Below, piece by piece: positions 61,226-64,000 of a stretch of 64,000 nucleotides of DNA. The notes under the pieces are model-generated. The model made no database searches. It was not told where the DNA came from and saw nothing but the letters and a program-made list of their open reading frames with translations. The stretch's first letter is position 1. Each line of letters begins with the position of its first letter. The position numbers were made by a program, and so were the translations under genes. The DNA is taken from the NCBI RefSeq assembly GCF_000472425.1, contig NZ_AXAI01000020.1, positions 62,117 through 126,116 of the forward strand, in the 5' to 3' direction. This DNA comes from Bradyrhizobium sp. Tv2a-2 (GTDB taxonomy: Bacteria > Pseudomonadota > Alphaproteobacteria > Rhizobiales > Xanthobacteraceae).

Positions 61226-61937
61226 ATGTGTTCCCCTTTGGCTTCCAACCGACGGCGTAGCAACGGCGTGTGTCGCATGTATGTCGCTTGGCCTCGAAAA
61301 GGCGAGCGGGATCGTATCGCGGCGATTGATCCGCCCGAAGCTGAGACAACCACCACGAGTACTTGTTAAGATCCTTACGGCGCGATTTGCAGCGATAGGT
61401 TGCGAAGCGCGAGAACGATCGCGACAGGATCTCGTGCAGCCATTCGGGGTGCGCCAACACGGCCTTGCCGGCGATCGGGGTGCAGGGCGCATAGGTGCTT
61501 CGTACGCAGGGCAGATAGGCATCGGATCGGCGACTTGCGAATTCCTGCAATGCTAGCGCGGCCATGCTCCGTGAACCAGGGGAGGGAGACCCTCAATGGA
61601 ACGTCTCGACAAGAGGGGGGACGTTTAATCGACAAAAGCGCGCAGTGCTCTTCGTAGTGCTGTCCATTTCTCCGCGAGTGCAGCCGCTCGGCTACGATCG
61701 CAACGGTTTGGCGACGGTCTGAAACAGATCGGTAACGCGGTCGATTTAGATCCATCGTTGTGAGGATAAGCAGATTCAACGAAACTACCCAATCCGTGGC
61801 TTAAGGTGCCAGGCGCAAACTCGATCGACAGCTCAGCACCCCATTTTGACGCGAAACCGTGGATTCAGTAGGGCTAGCCGACGACTATTAAAGGTCCGGC
61901 GACGTCGACCGTCCAGGTCGAGGACGACCAGATCGAA
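61226..61937. other. Intergenic region before the hybrid histidine kinase
   Basis: About 710 bp. A minus-strand frame (61215-61565) and shorter plus-strand frames exist, but each lacks a binding site or family-like composition. Decayed coding DNA is possible. No repeat or RNA structure recognised. Confidence 0.4.
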
Positions 61938-64000
61938 ATGAGTACCCTATTGTCACGCCTATTTCTGTTGGTGGCTGCGGCCATGCTGCCGGCAATTGCG
62001 ATACAGGCGTATAATGAAATCGACCTCCGTCGTACGCGAGAAGTTGAAGTACAGGACGAAGCACTCGGTCTTGCCAAGCTCGCGGCCGCAGAGCAACAGC
62101 AGATCGTCCAAGGAGTGCGTCAAGCGCTGATTGCGCTTTCGGAGCTTCCGGCGATAAAGGCTAAGGACGTGGAGGGATGCAATACCTACCTGTCCCGGAT
62201 CAAGCGACGATATCCGGAGTTCATCGTCTTTATCGTGGTCGACATGAATGGCACTCTCTGGTGCGACTCGACCGGCGGGCTTATGCGATCTACTGCCGCT
62301 GGACGTCCATACTTCGCGAGCGTCGTTAAAACCGGAGACTTCACAGTCGGAGAATTCGCGATCGGCCGAGCGACCGGTCGCACAGTCCTTCATTTTGCCT
62401 TGCCATTCTACGATGACGAAGCCCGCATGGGCGGCGTCGTCATAGCGGCGCTCAGCCTCGATTGGCTCGCCGGCTACATCGCGAAAAAGAGCGTTCCGGA
62501 CGGAGCCGCGCTCGCGATAACGGACCGCAACGGCATCTGTCTCGCTCGCTATCCTGACAACGGCCTGTGTGTCGGCAAGAAGTCGCCCGCAGGCAGAGAT
62601 CCGATTCTCTATCATGGAACCGTGGCGGATATGGCCGGCATCGATGGCGTGGAAAGAATCATCGGCTTCTCTGCTGTGGGGCAAGATCTTCTTGTCAGCT
62701 TCGGTCTCGGCAAGGCGCAACGCTTCGCCAAGATCGAACATCGCACGCAGCGCGACGTATTGTTTATTGTTATGAACGCCTTGATCGTTTTGATCCTGAC
62801 GGCTTGGGGCGCACAGCGATTCATCCAGCGTCCGTTCGCGCAATTGGTTGACGCTGCAAACCGATGGCGGCTCGGCGACTTTGGTCGACGGGTGGACTTC
62901 CGGGGTAGTTCGGAAATCGCACGGGTCGCCGGGGCATTCAACGCCATGGCCGATGCGCTGAGGCATCGTGAGCGCGAATTGTCCGAAGCGAGGGAGCAAT
63001 TTTATCAGAGCCAGAAGATAGAGAGCGTCGGCCAGCTCACCGGTGGCGTTGCGCACGACTTCAACAACCTGCTCACGGTGGTCTCCGCGAACCTCGAACT
63101 TGTCGAAACTAGCGACGACATCGGCGAAGCGCGACACTTTGCGGCAGCTGCACTACGTGCCGTTGATCGGGGCGCAAAGCTGACCGCGCAGCTTCTCGCC
63201 TTCTCGCGTCGGCAGGTATTGAATCCAAAACCCGTCGATGCAAATCACCTTGTTTCCGAGTTCCAGGGGCTCATTCGCAAAGCCGTCGGTGAGACATGTC
63301 GGATAAAGGTGCAGGCTGATGACGGATTGTGGCTCTGCCATGTTGATCCGGCGCTGCTGCAGACTGCGCTCCTCAACCTCGCCCTGAACGCGCGCGACGC
63401 CATGCCGAATGGCGGCGTGCTTGAGATCGGGATGACAAACATCGTCGTGAACGAAGGAGCGGTCGCGGGATGCTTGCCGGGATCGTACGTCAGGCTGTCT
63501 GTTCGAGACACTGGTGTCGGAATGCCTCCCGAGGTGCGGGACCGGGTCTTTGAGCCGTTCTTCACAACGAAGGAGGTTGGCAAAGGTACGGGGCTCGGCC
63601 TCAGCATGGTCTACGGCTTCGTTCGTCAGTCCGGGGGACACATTGCCATCGAAAGCACGCTCGGAAAGGGAACCAGCGTGGTGCTCTACGTGCCGAAGGC
63701 CACGCAAGAGCCTGACGCGGAGATGGAAAACGTTCGATCCCAAGGTATACCGATGGGCTCAGAGCGCATTCTGATTGTCGAGGATAACGACGATCTTCTG
63801 GACCTCATCTCGACGATGCTGAGCCAGTGGGGCTATCGGGTTCGTTGCGCCCGGAACGGTACTGAAGCACTTCGGATGCTTGAGGCCGAAGAATTTGATC
63901 TTCTGCTAAGTGACATTGTAATGCCAAACGGGTTCAACGGCATTGAGATTGCGCGGGAGGCGAGACGATTGAACAAGGGAATCAAGATCCTGCTTGCCTC
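61938..64000 (+). CDS. Hybrid sensor histidine kinase with periplasmic sensor domain (3'-truncated by window)
   Basis: The open frame runs off the window end (687 residues seen). Residues ~5-20 are a first membrane helix (LFLLVAAAMLPAIAI); ~30-265 look like a periplasmic Cache-type sensor (V-D-M-N-G-T-L-W-C-D-S-T-G-G); a second helix (VLFIVMNALIVLILTAW) and HAMP region follow. The HisKA motif G-G-V-A-H-D-F-N-N-L-L has phospho-acceptor His373. The ATPase domain shows N-A-R-D-A-M-P, D-T-G-V-G-M-P and F-F-T-T-K-E-V-G-K-G-T-G-L-G-L. A receiver domain follows (I-V-E-D-N-D-D, phospho-Asp659 in L-L-S-D-I-V-M-P). The start lacks a strong binding site (GAGGA ~13 bp away). No response-regulator gene is seen within the window. 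Confidence 0.88.
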   Translation, partial: MSTLLSRLFLLVAAAMLPAIAIQAYNEIDLRRTREVEVQDEALGLAKLAAAEQQQIVQGVRQALIALSELPAIKAKDVEGCNTYLSRIKRRYPEFIVFIVVDMNGTLWCDSTGGLMRSTAAGRPYFASVVKTGDFTVGEFAIGRATGRTVLHFALPFYDDEARMGGVVIAALSLDWLAGYIAKKSVPDGAALAITDRNGICLARYPDNGLCVGKKSPAGRDPILYHGTVADMAGIDGVERIIGFSAVGQDLLVSFGLGKAQRFAKIEHRTQRDVLFIVMNALIVLILTAWGAQRFIQRPFAQLVDAANRWRLGDFGRRVDFRGSSEIARVAGAFNAMADALRHRERELSEAREQFYQSQKIESVGQLTGGVAHDFNNLLTVVSANLELVETSDDIGEARHFAAAALRAVDRGAKLTAQLLAFSRRQVLNPKPVDANHLVSEFQGLIRKAVGETCRIKVQADDGLWLCHVDPALLQTALLNLALNARDAMPNGGVLEIGMTNIVVNEGAVAGCLPGSYVRLSVRDTGVGMPPEVRDRVFEPFFTTKEVGKGTGLGLSMVYGFVRQSGGHIAIESTLGKGTSVVLYVPKATQEPDAEMENVRSQGIPMGSERILIVEDNDDLLDLISTMLSQWGYRVRCARNGTEALRMLEAEEFDLLLSDIVMPNGFNGIEIAREARRLNKGIKILLA

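Noticed and set aside
61215..61565. Minus-strand 116-codon frame before the histidine kinase
   Set aside because: No binding site, mixed composition, overlaps the real 73-residue gene; too weak to annotate.

Overview
The window looks like a chromosomal segment of an alphaproteobacterium of the Bradyrhizobium/Rhodopseudomonas type (Nitrobacteraceae). Evidence is the high GC content, an NDUFS4-like complex I subunit, OpgC, many TTGA-N6-TCAA (FixK/FNR) boxes, and small families frequent in Bradyrhizobium: DUF3551, DUF6481, MXKDX repeat, FecR/Ig-like surface proteins. This placement comes from family recognition, not from a search. I saw no rRNA, tRNA, CRISPR array or intact insertion sequence.

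Region 1 (1-5.8 kb) holds a PilZ-like protein and a compact RiPP locus on the minus strand: a Cys-rich precursor peptide, a leader-binding (E1-like)/YcaO fusion cyclodehydratase, and a SagB-type dehydrogenase. Together these should make a poly-thiazole/thiazoline peptide (TOMM). The precursor leader looks like a Sec signal peptide, and no dedicated exporter or protease is nearby.

Region 2 (6-14.7 kb) has a VOC protein, OpgC, the NDUFS4-like subunit, an Lrp/AsnC regulator, a TetR regulator, and a three-gene leucine/isovalerate catabolic operon (methylcrotonyl-CoA carboxylase beta and alpha, HMG-CoA lyase).

Region 3 (14.7-31.7 kb) is accessory. It has a large FecR/Ig-like surface protein whose N-terminus seems displaced by a 1-nt frameshift, a divergent FecR-TPR protein, an AraC remnant, an intact sulfatase, and a second sulfatase broken by a perfect 14-bp tandem duplication. 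A TRAP transporter operon and several small secreted or unknown proteins follow.

Region 4 (32-52.4 kb) appears to be a low-oxygen regulon. Seven perfect TTGA-N6-TCAA palindromes sit 56-87 bp before start codons. They front an orphan ATP synthase epsilon with an AI-2E permease; a DUF3141 protein-Pta-AckA-FabI operon (possibly also a PPK2 operon); an RND pump; an alpha/beta hydrolase with an IalB-like protein; a CoA-transferase with MaoC; a DUF3300/DUF2950 pair; and a GNAT/SulP divergent pair. The theme is acetyl-CoA overflow to acetate and ATP, polyphosphate and acyl-CoA metabolism, and envelope change under oxygen limitation.

Region 5 (54-64 kb) has a SAM-cyclase-AAA-TPR signalling protein, small membrane and secreted proteins, a likely small RNA with an exposed anti-Shine-Dalgarno motif and strong terminator, an inverted-repeat element, and a hybrid histidine kinase cut by the window end.
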